Shown here one piece after another: positions 20,131 through 28,738 of a stretch of DNA of 29,689 nt (the first letter of the stretch is position 1; each line of letters starts with the position of its first letter). Source of the DNA: an uncultured Collinsella sp. GTDB taxonomy: Bacteria; Actinomycetota; Coriobacteriia; Coriobacteriales; Coriobacteriaceae. The stretch is from NCBI GenBank assembly GCA_900757615.1, contig CAAEON010000027.1, positions 1-29,689 of the forward strand, given 5' to 3'. Made by a program: the position numbers and the translations under genes. The notes below the pieces were generated by a model, which was not told the DNA's origin, made no database searches, and worked only from the letters and a program-made list of their open reading frames with translations.

Positions 20131-20955
20131 ATGCAATACCCTGCCTACACTGTACTTATGAGCCTGTATGCTAAGGAGCGCCCAGAATATCTTAAAGAAT
20201 CGCTCGACAGCATGCTTGCTCAGACCGTGCCGCCGACTGAAATTGTCATGGTCAAAGATGGTCCATTGACGGACGAACTGGAAGCCGTGCTTCTGGATTA
20301 TGACTCCGCGCACCCCAAATTGTTCAACTTCGTTTCGTACGCTAAGAACCGCGGTCTCGGATATGCCCTACAGCAGGGCATGCTCGCCTGTTCCAACGAG
20401 ATTGTCGCCCGCATGGACACCGATGATGTTGCCCGACCCGACCGCATGGAGAAGCAGCTCGCCGCCCTAGATGGCGGTCTCGACATGGTCGGCAGCGATG
20501 TTTCCGAGTTCATTGATTCGCCCGACAAGCCCGTAGCCACAACCGAACTACCCAAAGGCTTAGATGCAATCCTTGCCTACTCCAAGAGGCGCAATCCCTT
20601 TCGTCACCCTCCCATGACTTTTAGAAAGTCAAAGGTGATGGAAGCGGGCAACTACAGTTCAGACTTCCTCTACTTCGAGGACTGGGATCTCTTCAACAGA
20701 ATGCTCGCGTGCGGTTGTCGAGCGGACAATTTGGGTGAGCCCTTAGTTGCCATGCGCGTAAGCGAGGACTTCTACGCCCGCAGGGGCGGAGTTCAGTACC
20801 TCAAGTACGCCAAGGCTTTCAAGAGGGCGCAAGTAGAGCGGGGCTATTTCACTGAACGCGACTATGTCTGCTCGTACGTGCCGCACGCGCTTGTCTGCCT
20901 TATGCCCAATTCGCTGAGGTCGCTTATCTATCGAATTCTTCTACGGAGGGCGTAG
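20131..20955 (+). CDS. GT2-family glycosyltransferase
   Basis: A 274-residue GT-A fold transferase that probably adds a sugar to the lipid-linked repeat unit on the cytoplasmic membrane face. The N-terminus YTVLMSLYAKERPEYLKESL and IVMVKDGP form the nucleotide-binding half, and ARMDTDDVARPDR (near residues 93-105) contains the metal-binding DxD. FLYFEDWDLFNRML, near residue 190, is a typical acceptor-side ED motif. The type resembles amylovoran/beta-1,3-galactosyl transferases in capsule loci, but donor and acceptor are unknown. Two bases separate it from the previous stop, with AGGAGGGG upstream, so coupling is likely. Confidence 0.88.
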   Translation: MQYPAYTVLMSLYAKERPEYLKESLDSMLAQTVPPTEIVMVKDGPLTDELEAVLLDYDSAHPKLFNFVSYAKNRGLGYALQQGMLACSNEIVARMDTDDVARPDRMEKQLAALDGGLDMVGSDVSEFIDSPDKPVATTELPKGLDAILAYSKRRNPFRHPPMTFRKSKVMEAGNYSSDFLYFEDWDLFNRMLACGCRADNLGEPLVAMRVSEDFYARRGGVQYLKYAKAFKRAQVERGYFTERDYVCSYVPHALVCLMPNSLRSLIYRILLRRA

Positions 20956-20959
20956 CAAA

Positions 20960-21952
20960 ATGGCTTCCGAAGTCGATTACCCTCTGGTAAGCATTATCGT
21001 CCCCATGTACAACGTGGGGACGTTCGCACTCCCTTGTGTGAGGTCGCTGCTCAATCAGACGTATCCGAACATCGAGATTCTTATCGTGGACGATGGCTGC
21101 ACAGATAATACTATCGATTTGATTGAAGACACCGTCGGAGACGACCCACGCGTCGTGATTCACCATAAGGAGAACGGGGGGCTCTCTTCCGCTCGCAATT
21201 ATGGCACGCAACGATGCCACGGCAACTATCTCATGTATGTTGACGGAGACGACCTCATCGACCCGCGAACCGTTGAGCTTATGGTTGAAGCTGCCCTGAA
21301 ATACCAGGTGACTCTTGTTGCAGGGTCTTTCGCCAAGACGCCCCTTCTCGAGAACTACGAGATGGAGCAGGCTGCTGAGTTCAAGGTGGAGTCTGGTGCT
21401 GAGCGTTTTAGGAAGCTGCTTCTATTCAACGGGGAGAGTGGCTCTGCGTGCGGTAAGCTCTTCGCCCGGCCCCTGATCCCTTACCTTAGCTTTCCCGAGG
21501 GGCAGCTTTTCGAAGACATGGGCGTGATCGCCTCTATCTGTTCGCGTGTCGGGGAGATTACCTTTTCTGATGCTCCTTTCTACGCGTATGTAACGAGACC
21601 CGGCTCCATCACCACGTTTAAGAAGCAGGGCCCCAAGCACGCGCAAGACATGGATGTGACTATCGAGACCGTGCGACAAATTGCCGGGGGCGGCTTTAAG
21701 GACGAGTTTGAGTGCTTTCGAGCTTACTGTACGCTGCGCGTCGCTATGCGCGTCGACCTTGATGCCTTTGGGGACAGGGCTGAAGGGCGGTCGTATCTGA
21801 GACGTGCTCGCGAGCTTGCGGGGCGAGCCTCACGGAGCCCTTTGGCGTCCCGTAAGTGGAGGCTGCGGTGCACGCTCTTCGCGATCTCCCCAAAGGCGCA
21901 TAACGCCTTCTACGCTCTCTACGCTGCAGTTTCTGGCAAAGCAATTGGATAA
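20960..21952 (+). CDS. GT2-family glycosyltransferase
   Basis: A 330-residue cytoplasmic-face transferase with a classic GT2 N-terminus: VSIIVPMYNVGTFALPCVRS, IEILIVDDGCTDNT and YVDGDDLIDP (residues 93-102) with the DxD metal site. FEDMGVIASI in the middle is the usual acceptor-region motif with a conserved ED. The C-terminal 60 residues are basic with a hydrophobic helix, suggesting membrane association. GGAGGG lies 9 bases upstream of ATG 20960. Four bases separate it from the previous gene. The sugar specificity is not predictable. Confidence 0.9.
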   Translation: MASEVDYPLVSIIVPMYNVGTFALPCVRSLLNQTYPNIEILIVDDGCTDNTIDLIEDTVGDDPRVVIHHKENGGLSSARNYGTQRCHGNYLMYVDGDDLIDPRTVELMVEAALKYQVTLVAGSFAKTPLLENYEMEQAAEFKVESGAERFRKLLLFNGESGSACGKLFARPLIPYLSFPEGQLFEDMGVIASICSRVGEITFSDAPFYAYVTRPGSITTFKKQGPKHAQDMDVTIETVRQIAGGGFKDEFECFRAYCTLRVAMRVDLDAFGDRAEGRSYLRRARELAGRASRSPLASRKWRLRCTLFAISPKAHNAFYALYAAVSGKAIG

Positions 21953-21976
21953 GCCCCATGAAAAAAGGTTGATAAG

Positions 21977-22993
21977 GTGAGATTTTCTGTAATCGTTCCC
22001 GTATACAACGTCGAGGACTTCCTCGGCGAGTGCTTGGCTAGCATCGCATGCCAGGACTACTCTGACTACGAGGTCGTCATTGTCGACGATGGTTCGACCG
22101 ACGGCAGCGCTGCTATCTATGAGCTTTTTGCCTCGGAGGCGGATGTTCCCGTTCGGATAATCAGACAGGAGAACAAGGGGTTGCTCCAAGCGCGCCGTGC
22201 AGGAATCATGGCTGCTCATGGCGACTATTTCTGGCACGTCGACGGCGACGACGGACTTGCACCCCATGCCTTGCTGACTGTCAGCAAGGCAATCGAAGAC
22301 ACGGATGCCGACGTTGTGATTGTCGGCAATAGTGGCTCCATCGACTTCGACTCTATTCTTCCGGGCGGGGTTCCCGGAACCCAGCGTTTATACGAGGCTG
22401 AAGATGTCAATTTCATACGCTCTTCCTTTTTATCTGGGGCGGTACCGAGTATCACCCTGAAGATTGCAAAGAGATCATGTGTAGATCGAGACGGTGATTA
22501 TTCGGGGTATGGGAGGCTCCAGCTTGGTGAAGACCAACTTCAGAGCCTTTTCATCCTCGACAGCGCGAACAGTGTAGTCTGCATACGAGAGCCCCTTTAT
22601 TTCTATCGAGCGAACGCGGATAGCATCACCTCTCGCTATCGTGAAGGCCAGACAACGCAATATTCATTAGTTAAAGAGAAGGTGTACCGTCAGGCGGTTT
22701 TGTGGGATGCGAAATGGCCTGGATACTGCTTTGCGGAAATCTCACTTATTGGTTATCTCTCTAACGGGTTCTACGATATGCGTAAGAACGTCGACGCGAA
22801 GTGGTATCGACGTCAGTTTCAGGAGTTCAGGAACACGCCTTTGTATGCAAAGGCCATCAGGCGATATCGTTCCCTGAGGTTTGAACAACGCATCTTCTTC
22901 GTGTTGCTGGAAAAGAAAATGGATCTACTTGCTTACTGGTGCCTTCTCGGATGCCGCGCGGCCACCCCACTTGCAAGGAGGATGTCGCGATGA
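21977..22993 (+). CDS. GT2-family glycosyltransferase
   Basis: The third GT2 of the operon, 338 residues, beginning MRFSVIVPVYNVEDFLGECLASI and continuing YEVVIVDDGSTDGS and WHVDGDDG (residues 86-93) with the DxD. The C-terminal half, with GEDQLQSLF as acceptor motif, is distinct from the other two, so it is not a recent duplicate. GTG 21977 has an AAAAAAGG Shine-Dalgarno about 8 bases upstream. The gap to the previous gene is 24 bases and includes a four-codon ATG...TGA mini-frame that may be meaningless. Its stop overlaps the start of the next gene (ATGATGA). Confidence 0.9.
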   Translation: MRFSVIVPVYNVEDFLGECLASIACQDYSDYEVVIVDDGSTDGSAAIYELFASEADVPVRIIRQENKGLLQARRAGIMAAHGDYFWHVDGDDGLAPHALLTVSKAIEDTDADVVIVGNSGSIDFDSILPGGVPGTQRLYEAEDVNFIRSSFLSGAVPSITLKIAKRSCVDRDGDYSGYGRLQLGEDQLQSLFILDSANSVVCIREPLYFYRANADSITSRYREGQTTQYSLVKEKVYRQAVLWDAKWPGYCFAEISLIGYLSNGFYDMRKNVDAKWYRRQFQEFRNTPLYAKAIRRYRSLRFEQRIFFVLLEKKMDLLAYWCLLGCRAATPLARRMSR

Positions 22994-24255
22994 TGAAAAC
23001 GACAGGGGCCGGTCTGGACGCAGGCAGATTGAGGCTTTCGGATGGTGGTGGCAACCCCTTAGGCATCGCGGTTCTTCTCGCTGTTACTGCCTTCGTTTCG
23101 CCTTTGTTGGTGCTTTGCTTATCGACTGTTCTGTTCGCCGGTAAACCATCGAGGAAAATGGCGATGTCGTGCGCTTTTGGCATCGCGGTTTCCATGGCCC
23201 TGGTAGTTTCGGGAATTGAGTATCGGCACCCCGTAGACATGACACGGTGGATGGCTGAGTGTCAGTTTTATACCGGCAAGAGCTTCCTTTCTGCGATGTC
23301 CAGCTCAAACGCCGACCATGATGGCCTTATTGTTTGGAATGTTTGGTGTTGGCTCGTTGGGAACAGCGGGGATCTCTCTCTCCTGCAGGTAAGCGGGTCT
23401 TTTGTGGGTTTTGGCCTAACCTCTTGGGTGGTAATGGACACCTGCGCTCGCGAGGGGACTGATACAACAGCTTTTCTCACGCTATTCATTTTCGTCGTTC
23501 TTGCTGTTCATATGCAGGCCATCGTTGCCTACATGAGGTCGACTTTGGGCTGCATTCTGTGCGCGACCGCATTCTATATCCGTCGTTCTTATGGCGTTAG
23601 AGACTCCATCCCCTCGTTATTTCTGATTCTGCTAGCGTGCGGGATTCACACGTCGATGGTGGTTGCGCTCGCCCTGTTCATCCTCCAGCCTTTCATTGCT
23701 AAAAATCCAAAGAGCGGCGCTCTTATATGTGCTTTTGCCTTGGCAGCAGTTGCTTCTGCCGCCACTATCTTGATTACATCGCATGTACTTGACGGCTTAC
23801 CTTTGGTTGGGGACGCGATTAGGAAAGCGAGCGTTTATACGGAGGGGACCGGATGGGATCAACAGCAGGCCAAGGACAGCCTCGCTGTCGCAGGTCATGT
23901 GTTATCTATGGTACTTCTGGGGATGCTTCTCTTGCGGACGTTCTTGACGAGCCAGGACGACTATCGGTTTCCCGTCATGCTCGTGATGAGCTTCTGCGTT
24001 TTTGCTATGGAAGCGACCTTGGTCAATGTCGGGAACAGGCTCATCTACATTCCCTTGCTTATTGGATCAACTTTGTGTCTCAACAATGAGGAAAGAAAGG
24101 CACTGTCCAAGCAACGATGGCCCCTTCTTTTGGACCTTTGTTTATTTGTCGTCGCCGCTCTCGTCTGCCTCCTTGCGTTGAGAGATTTTGTTCCCTCCTT
24201 TAACTACATTGGAGTTGCGAAATATGCGGTTTTCTATCCGTCGATTCTTTTTTAA
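22990..24255 (+). CDS. EpsG-like / Wzy-type polysaccharide polymerase (integral membrane)
   Basis: A 421-residue protein with about ten to twelve hydrophobic helices separated by short loops, starting with a roughly 20-residue cytoplasmic stretch. RHPVDMTRWM early on, MRSTLGCILCATAFYIRRSYG in the middle and GIHTSMVVALALF resemble the EpsG family, in which Arg and His residues in extracytoplasmic loops are thought to act in polymerisation of lipid-linked repeats. I chose ATG 22990, which has AAGGAGG 8 bases upstream and overlaps the preceding stop; the open frame runs back to 22939 inside the previous gene. With a flippase next to it, the locus fits the Wzx/Wzy-dependent pathway. Polymerases diverge fast, so the call rests partly on topology and context. 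Confidence 0.78.
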   Translation: MMKTTGAGLDAGRLRLSDGGGNPLGIAVLLAVTAFVSPLLVLCLSTVLFAGKPSRKMAMSCAFGIAVSMALVVSGIEYRHPVDMTRWMAECQFYTGKSFLSAMSSSNADHDGLIVWNVWCWLVGNSGDLSLLQVSGSFVGFGLTSWVVMDTCAREGTDTTAFLTLFIFVVLAVHMQAIVAYMRSTLGCILCATAFYIRRSYGVRDSIPSLFLILLACGIHTSMVVALALFILQPFIAKNPKSGALICAFALAAVASAATILITSHVLDGLPLVGDAIRKASVYTEGTGWDQQQAKDSLAVAGHVLSMVLLGMLLLRTFLTSQDDYRFPVMLVMSFCVFAMEATLVNVGNRLIYIPLLIGSTLCLNNEERKALSKQRWPLLLDLCLFVVAALVCLLALRDFVPSFNYIGVAKYAVFYPSILF

Positions 24256-24300
24256 TAGACTGGCTCACGCCCCCTACATCTTGAATGGGGGTGGCTGCCG

Positions 24301-25557
24301 GTGAAGCACGGTACATTCTACAAGAACACGCTTTGGCAGTATGTCCTTCAGATACTCAAGTATCTCTTTCCGCTGCTGCTCATTCCCTATCTAACCCGTG
24401 TTCTTGGAACGGAAGGTTATGCGGTCTATGCCTATGTTCTCTCTTTCATGGGCGTGGTCCAAACCATCGCCGATTTCGGCTTTACACTCTCTGGTACCAA
24501 GAAGGTAGTTGATCTCAGGGGGGACACTGCAGCTCTCTCCCGCCTCGTGGGGGCGATAACGGTCGCACGCCTCATGTTGCTCTGCGGCCTTTTCGTCTGT
24601 GTCATGGTCGTAACACGCTTTATTCCCATTATGGCCGAGAACACGGTCTACGTCATCTGGGCGTTCTTTGCAACGGCAGGTCGCACAGTGCTGCCCGACT
24701 TCATCTTTCAGGGAAATGAGCGTATGGGGCCTTTGACGACCCGGTATTTCGCATCCAAGGGAGTGCAGGTCGCGCTTACGATCCTTCTCGTACGCGGGCC
24801 GGGGGACCTTATCCTCGTTGCCGTGGCTGACGTACTGTCGGAGATCGTCGACATCGCATGGAGCTATCGCGCCCAGAAGCGCATGTTCGGCGTCGGTATA
24901 GCAAGGCCTACCTTTAAGGAGAGTTTCGAGGAACTACGCGTCTCCGCTATCTATTGCGTTTCGAACGTCAGCTCCTCTCTGTTCTCTGGATTCACAACGG
25001 TGATTATTGGGTTGGCGATCACAAGCAAGACGGACATCGCCTTTTGGTCGCTTACGCTCACGACCGTGAACGCTGTGCAGTCGCTCTACACGCCTATTGC
25101 CAACAGCCTTTACCCCCATATGATCAAGAACAGAGACTTCGGGTTCGCACGAAAGTTGGCACTTGTTGCGTTGCCTGCTCTCATCCTGGGTACCGTTGCG
25201 TATTGCGCTCTCTCCAAGCCTATCATGCTCGTCCTCGGAGGACCCGAGTACGTTGGCGGTGCCCATGTCATGTGGATGATCTCGCCGATCTTTATCTTCT
25301 CCTTTTACGGAATTCTGATTGGCTGGCCGGTTCTGGGCGCCATGGGGCACGTAAAGGAGCTGACCGTCTCGACGTTGTTCACTGGGATCGTTAATGTGGT
25401 CTCACTTCTGGCACTTTACCTTACCGGGTTGATAACCCTTGATGTTATCTGTGTTGTCCGCTGGGGTTGCGATGCCTTGTTGCTGCTAGCAAGAGTTTTC
25501 ATGCTCTGGCACGCGGCTCGGTCGGAGACAGACTTCCATAAGAGTCCTAAGGAGTAA
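24301..25557 (+). CDS. Wzx-type polysaccharide flippase (MOP superfamily)
   Basis: A 418-residue membrane protein with about twelve hydrophobic segments that should move undecaprenyl-linked repeat units across the membrane. The N-terminus (LWQYVLQILKYLFPLLLIPY followed by LTRVLG) and GFTLSGTKKV are typical of the polysaccharide biosynthesis/MOP transporter family. GTG 24301 is preceded by GGGGGTGG at about 6 bases. A 45-base gap separates it from the polymerase gene. The stop is two bases before the next start, so the downstream gene is probably coupled. Confidence 0.9.
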   Translation: MKHGTFYKNTLWQYVLQILKYLFPLLLIPYLTRVLGTEGYAVYAYVLSFMGVVQTIADFGFTLSGTKKVVDLRGDTAALSRLVGAITVARLMLLCGLFVCVMVVTRFIPIMAENTVYVIWAFFATAGRTVLPDFIFQGNERMGPLTTRYFASKGVQVALTILLVRGPGDLILVAVADVLSEIVDIAWSYRAQKRMFGVGIARPTFKESFEELRVSAIYCVSNVSSSLFSGFTTVIIGLAITSKTDIAFWSLTLTTVNAVQSLYTPIANSLYPHMIKNRDFGFARKLALVALPALILGTVAYCALSKPIMLVLGGPEYVGGAHVMWMISPIFIFSFYGILIGWPVLGAMGHVKELTVSTLFTGIVNVVSLLALYLTGLITLDVICVVRWGCDALLLLARVFMLWHAARSETDFHKSPKE

Positions 25558-25559
25558 TG

Positions 25560-26387
25560 ATGCAGTACCTTCCCACAATGGAAATCCAAAAGCTGTTGCT
25601 TGCTATGCTCGTTGATTTTGACAGGATGACAAGCGAGCATGGGCTTCGCTATTCACTTGATGGAGGCACGCTTCTAGGTGCCGTGAGGCACAGGGGTTTC
25701 ATTCCTTGGGATGATGATATCGACGTCATTATGCCCAGGCCTGATTTCGATGAACTTGCATTACATCCTGAGTGGATGCCTGCTGGGTTGACTGCCAATA
25801 TTCCCGGACGCAAGGGGTACATCTATCCCTTCATGAAACTGACCAACCCTTCATGGAGGGCGCAGGAACCACACTTCGAAGAGGTGATCGAAGAGTTTCT
25901 CTGGATCGACATTTTTCCCGCCGATGCCATGCCTGACGAAAATACTGAGAAAGCAACCCTAATGGCGGCTCAGGAAAAGACATTTTTCAGGGCATCGCGG
26001 TCATACGCAAACATCAAAACATCTACTTCAAATCCGTTGAAAAAGGTCGCAAAGCATTTCCTCTTTCCGATTCATAGGGCGGTGTTTCCTGCGGAAAAGC
26101 AGTTTTCCGAGCTAGGGGAGAGGGCTCGTGGCCTGCAGTTTGGCGACACGCATGAAGCGGGAGATGTTGTTTGGGGGCCCTACAAGCCTGATAAGCCAGG
26201 TTTTCCCACCGAGGACTTCGACAACTTGATCGATATGGAGTTCGAGGGTCGTACTTTCAAGGCGTGTCCGCACTGGGACTCGTACCTAAAGGGGCTCTAC
26301 GGCGACTATATGCGGCTTCCGCCTGAGGACCAGCGGGTCACTCATGGGATGAAGGTATGGAAGGTAAATTCCGGGGAAGGAAAATAA
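25560..26387 (+). CDS. LicD-family phosphotransferase
   Basis: A 275-residue protein of the LicD family, known for transferring phosphocholine or other CDP-activated alcohol phosphates onto surface glycans. The family signature is complete: YSLDGGTLLGAVRHRGFIPW at 31-50, then DDDIDVIMPR with metal-binding Asp residues at 51-55. EEVIEEFLWIDIFPAD is the second conserved block. I chose ATG 25560, 5 bases after AAGGAG; ATG 25557 would leave only 2 bases. No choline kinase or transporter is seen, but the next two genes could make a CDP-linked alditol, the likely donor. The substituent itself cannot be predicted. Confidence 0.9.
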   Translation: MQYLPTMEIQKLLLAMLVDFDRMTSEHGLRYSLDGGTLLGAVRHRGFIPWDDDIDVIMPRPDFDELALHPEWMPAGLTANIPGRKGYIYPFMKLTNPSWRAQEPHFEEVIEEFLWIDIFPADAMPDENTEKATLMAAQEKTFFRASRSYANIKTSTSNPLKKVAKHFLFPIHRAVFPAEKQFSELGERARGLQFGDTHEAGDVVWGPYKPDKPGFPTEDFDNLIDMEFEGRTFKACPHWDSYLKGLYGDYMRLPPEDQRVTHGMKVWKVNSGEGK

Positions 26388-26390
26388 TTC

Positions 26391-27110
26391 ATGAACGTGG
26401 CAATCATCATCGCGGGCGGTGTAGGCTCGCGTATGGGGCAAGAGATCCCCAAACAGTTCATCAATGTTAGCGAGAAGCCCGTCATCGTCTACACTCTCGA
26501 GGCTTTTCAGGAGCACCCACTTGTGGACGCCATCGAGGTCGTGTGCCTAGCCGGCTGGGAGCAGGTCTTGCGCGCCTATGCGAGGCAGTACAAAATTGAC
26601 AAGCTGAAGTGGGTAGTCAAAGGCGGTGCCTCTGGTCAGGAGTCTATCCGCAACGGCGTGTACAACTTTGAGGGTGTTCTTGCCGATGATGACATCTGCA
26701 TCGTTCACGACGGCGTGCGCCCCATGCTCGACCCAGAGGTTATCACCGACGTCGTCCGCGTAGCTAAGGAGCGCGGCAACGCCGTCACAAGCATGCCTTA
26801 CAACGAGCAGATTTTCCTTGTGGACAAGAAGGATTCCGCCACCACTACGCAGTACATCCCCCGCGAGACGCTTCGTCGCGTGTCTACACCGCAGGCCTAC
26901 CGTTTTGGGCTGCTCGACTCCAAATATCACGAGGCTTTTGAGAAAGGTGTCGGAATCGACGGCTCCAACTACACGAACACGATGGTGGTCCAGCTGGGTG
27001 TGAGGCTCAACTTCGCCGCCGGGTCGGACCGCAACATCAAGCTCACCACGCCGGAAAACCTGGAGTTTTTCCGTGCATGGGCGGCGGAGAGGGATGCCCG
27101 CGATGAATAG
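26391..27110 (+). CDS. IspD/TarI-like cytidylyltransferase
   Basis: A 239-residue CTP:alcohol-phosphate cytidylyltransferase. It starts MNVAIIIAGGVGSRMGQEIP then KQF, the CTP-binding loop with its Lys/Arg residues, and contains VHDGVRPM and STPQAYRF as in the IspD/TarI family. Its place between licD and an NAD-dependent dehydratase/epimerase in a glycan operon argues for TarI-type activity (ribitol-5-phosphate or another alditol phosphate to a CDP form) rather than isoprenoid synthesis, but the two cannot be told apart by eye. It starts 3 bases after the licD stop with AAGGAAAA upstream. Confidence 0.87.
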   Translation: MNVAIIIAGGVGSRMGQEIPKQFINVSEKPVIVYTLEAFQEHPLVDAIEVVCLAGWEQVLRAYARQYKIDKLKWVVKGGASGQESIRNGVYNFEGVLADDDICIVHDGVRPMLDPEVITDVVRVAKERGNAVTSMPYNEQIFLVDKKDSATTTQYIPRETLRRVSTPQAYRFGLLDSKYHEAFEKGVGIDGSNYTNTMVVQLGVRLNFAAGSDRNIKLTTPENLEFFRAWAAERDARDE

Positions 27111-28173
27111 ACTCAAATGCCCAGAGTATATCGCCGACGTTGACAAAGTTTGCTCGCTTCCTCTGCCGTGGGAGAAGCTCGCGAATAAAACGGTCGTCAT
27201 CTCCGGTGCGACCGGTATGATCGGAGCCTTCCTCGTCGACGTTCTGATGCGCAGGAACGACATTGATGAGGCGCGGTGCAGCGTCATCGCTTTGGGGCGC
27301 GACATCGAGAAAGCGCGCTCGAGACTGCCGTACTTCGGTCGAGACCACTTCTCGTTTGAGGAGGGTTCCGTCGCTGCGACAGGTTACAGCCCTGCCGCCC
27401 CCGCGGACTACGTTTTGCACCTAGCGAGCTCCACTCACCCGCGCCAGTACGCTACCGATCCCATCGGCACCATCCGAGCCAACGTGGACGGCTTACAGAA
27501 TCTCCTCAGCTATTCAGCCGAATGCGGTGCTAGGCTGCTCTTTGCCTCATCGGTCGAGATTTACGGGCAGAACCGCGGTGACGTGGAACGTTATGATGAA
27601 AAGTACTGCGGGAACATCGAATGTAACACTCTTCGCGCCTGCTATAACGAATCAAAACGACTGGGCGAGGCTATGTGTCAAGCTTACCGTTCGCAGAAGG
27701 GGGTCGAGGCCGTAATCGCGCGCATCGCGCGCGTCTACGGGCCCACGCTACTGCCCGATGATTCCAAGGCACTCTCCCAGTTCCTGCATCGCTCGCTTGC
27801 CGGCGAGGACGTTGTGCTCAAGAGCGAGGGAACGCAAAAGTTCTCCTACCTGCACGTCGCAGACGCCGTGTCTGGTCTGCTTTATATACTGCTCCTTGGT
27901 ATCGACGGGGAAGCCTACAACCTTGCAGATAGGGGATCCGATGTAATGTTAAAGGATCTTGCGGGACTTGTAGCTAAAGCCAGTGGTGTTAAAGTTGTAT
28001 TCAAATTTCCTGACGCTCAGGAAGCGGCAGGGTACTCTAAGGCCACGCTTGCGCTGATGGATGGAAACAAGGTACGTAACGAACTTGGTTGGTCTGCGCG
28101 CATGGGCATCTCCGAAGGCATATCAAGAACGCTTTGTGTTCTCCGCTCACTCAACAATCCCGGGGGATGCTGA
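27103..28173 (+). CDS. NAD-dependent epimerase/dehydratase (extended SDR)
   Basis: A 356-residue extended short-chain dehydrogenase/reductase acting on a nucleotide-linked sugar or alditol precursor. VVISGATGMIGAFLVDVL (about 37-54) is the Rossmann GxxGxxG NAD-binding loop, FASSVEIYGQ holds the catalytic Ser, and YNESKRLGE is the YxxxK motif. RIARVYGP and FSYLHVADAV follow as in UDP/CDP-sugar enzymes. ATG 27103 overlaps the cytidylyltransferase stop, with GGAGAGGG upstream; ATG 27094 abuts that site and is less likely. Comparable cytidylyltransferase plus SDR pairs make CDP-activated polyols in other Gram-positive capsule loci, so joint action with the two previous genes is inferred. Confidence 0.88.
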   Translation: MNRLKCPEYIADVDKVCSLPLPWEKLANKTVVISGATGMIGAFLVDVLMRRNDIDEARCSVIALGRDIEKARSRLPYFGRDHFSFEEGSVAATGYSPAAPADYVLHLASSTHPRQYATDPIGTIRANVDGLQNLLSYSAECGARLLFASSVEIYGQNRGDVERYDEKYCGNIECNTLRACYNESKRLGEAMCQAYRSQKGVEAVIARIARVYGPTLLPDDSKALSQFLHRSLAGEDVVLKSEGTQKFSYLHVADAVSGLLYILLLGIDGEAYNLADRGSDVMLKDLAGLVAKASGVKVVFKFPDAQEAAGYSKATLALMDGNKVRNELGWSARMGISEGISRTLCVLRSLNNPGGC

Positions 28174-28734
28174 TGGGCGCAAAGTCGATTTGGCATGGCT
28201 TCAAAAATATAGTTTTTGTAAGGTACGATGACGATAAGTTTTGGAGAAGGCGACACGCCCTTCTTACCGGAAGTGCCCGGGGTATCCGCAAAACTTATTA
28301 TTCGTTGTATGTTCACCACGAAATGCGCAGGAGCTGTGCGGATATCATGCCTGGATGGAGCGACGATGCTTCATGCGTGTGCGAGAATTTTTTGGCACCA
28401 CCCAATATCACTGCACACGGCATCAACGGTATAGTCATTGCGGGGGGGGGCAACTATAGGGCGAAATGTGACCATCTTTCACCAAGTAACTATAGGACGC
28501 AGCAGAGGGAAAGCTCCCGTTATTGGTGACAATGTCTTCATCGGTCCCGGCGCCAAGATTTTCGGAGGAATTCGCGTTGGCAATAACGTCAAGATCGGAG
28601 CAAACTGCGTTGTGTTCCAAGACGTACCCGATAACTCGACGGTTGTTCTCGATAAACCGCGAATTATTGAACATACGCAGCCTTCAACTTATATCGTTGC
28701 CGAGGAAGGCGAGTACAAACCTCGCGAGTGGTAG
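28173..28734 (+). pseudogene. Serine-acetyltransferase-like (hexapeptide) O-acetyltransferase, frameshifted at a G9 tract
   Basis: Two overlapping frames make one gene. From ATG 28173 (GGGGGA 5 bases upstream, start overlapping the SDR stop) the protein runs to NITAHGINGIVIAGG, the typical end of the alpha-helical part of CysE/WcaB-like acetyltransferases. It then leaves frame and stops at 28529 (118 residues). The continuation ATIGRNVTIFHQVTIG and the hexapeptide repeats to 28734 are in another frame, starting at the same place. Position 28442-28450 is a run of nine G; eight G would restore an intact product of about 186 residues. It may be phase-variable, a recent mutation or a sequencing error. 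Expected role: O-acetylation of the surface glycan. Confidence 0.85.
28442..28450 (+). repeat. G9 homopolymer at the acetyltransferase frameshift
   Basis: Nine consecutive G residues sit exactly where the helical half of the acetyltransferase loses frame. Eight (or eleven) G would fuse the two halves. Long poly-G tracts inside surface-glycan genes are classic contingency loci in other bacteria. Confidence 0.85.
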
Positions 28735-28738
28735 ACAT

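Noticed and set aside
28523..28738. In-frame N-terminal extension of the GT14-like protein
   Set aside because: It is an out-of-frame translation of the acetyltransferase's hexapeptide region; the family N-terminus starts near ATG 28739.
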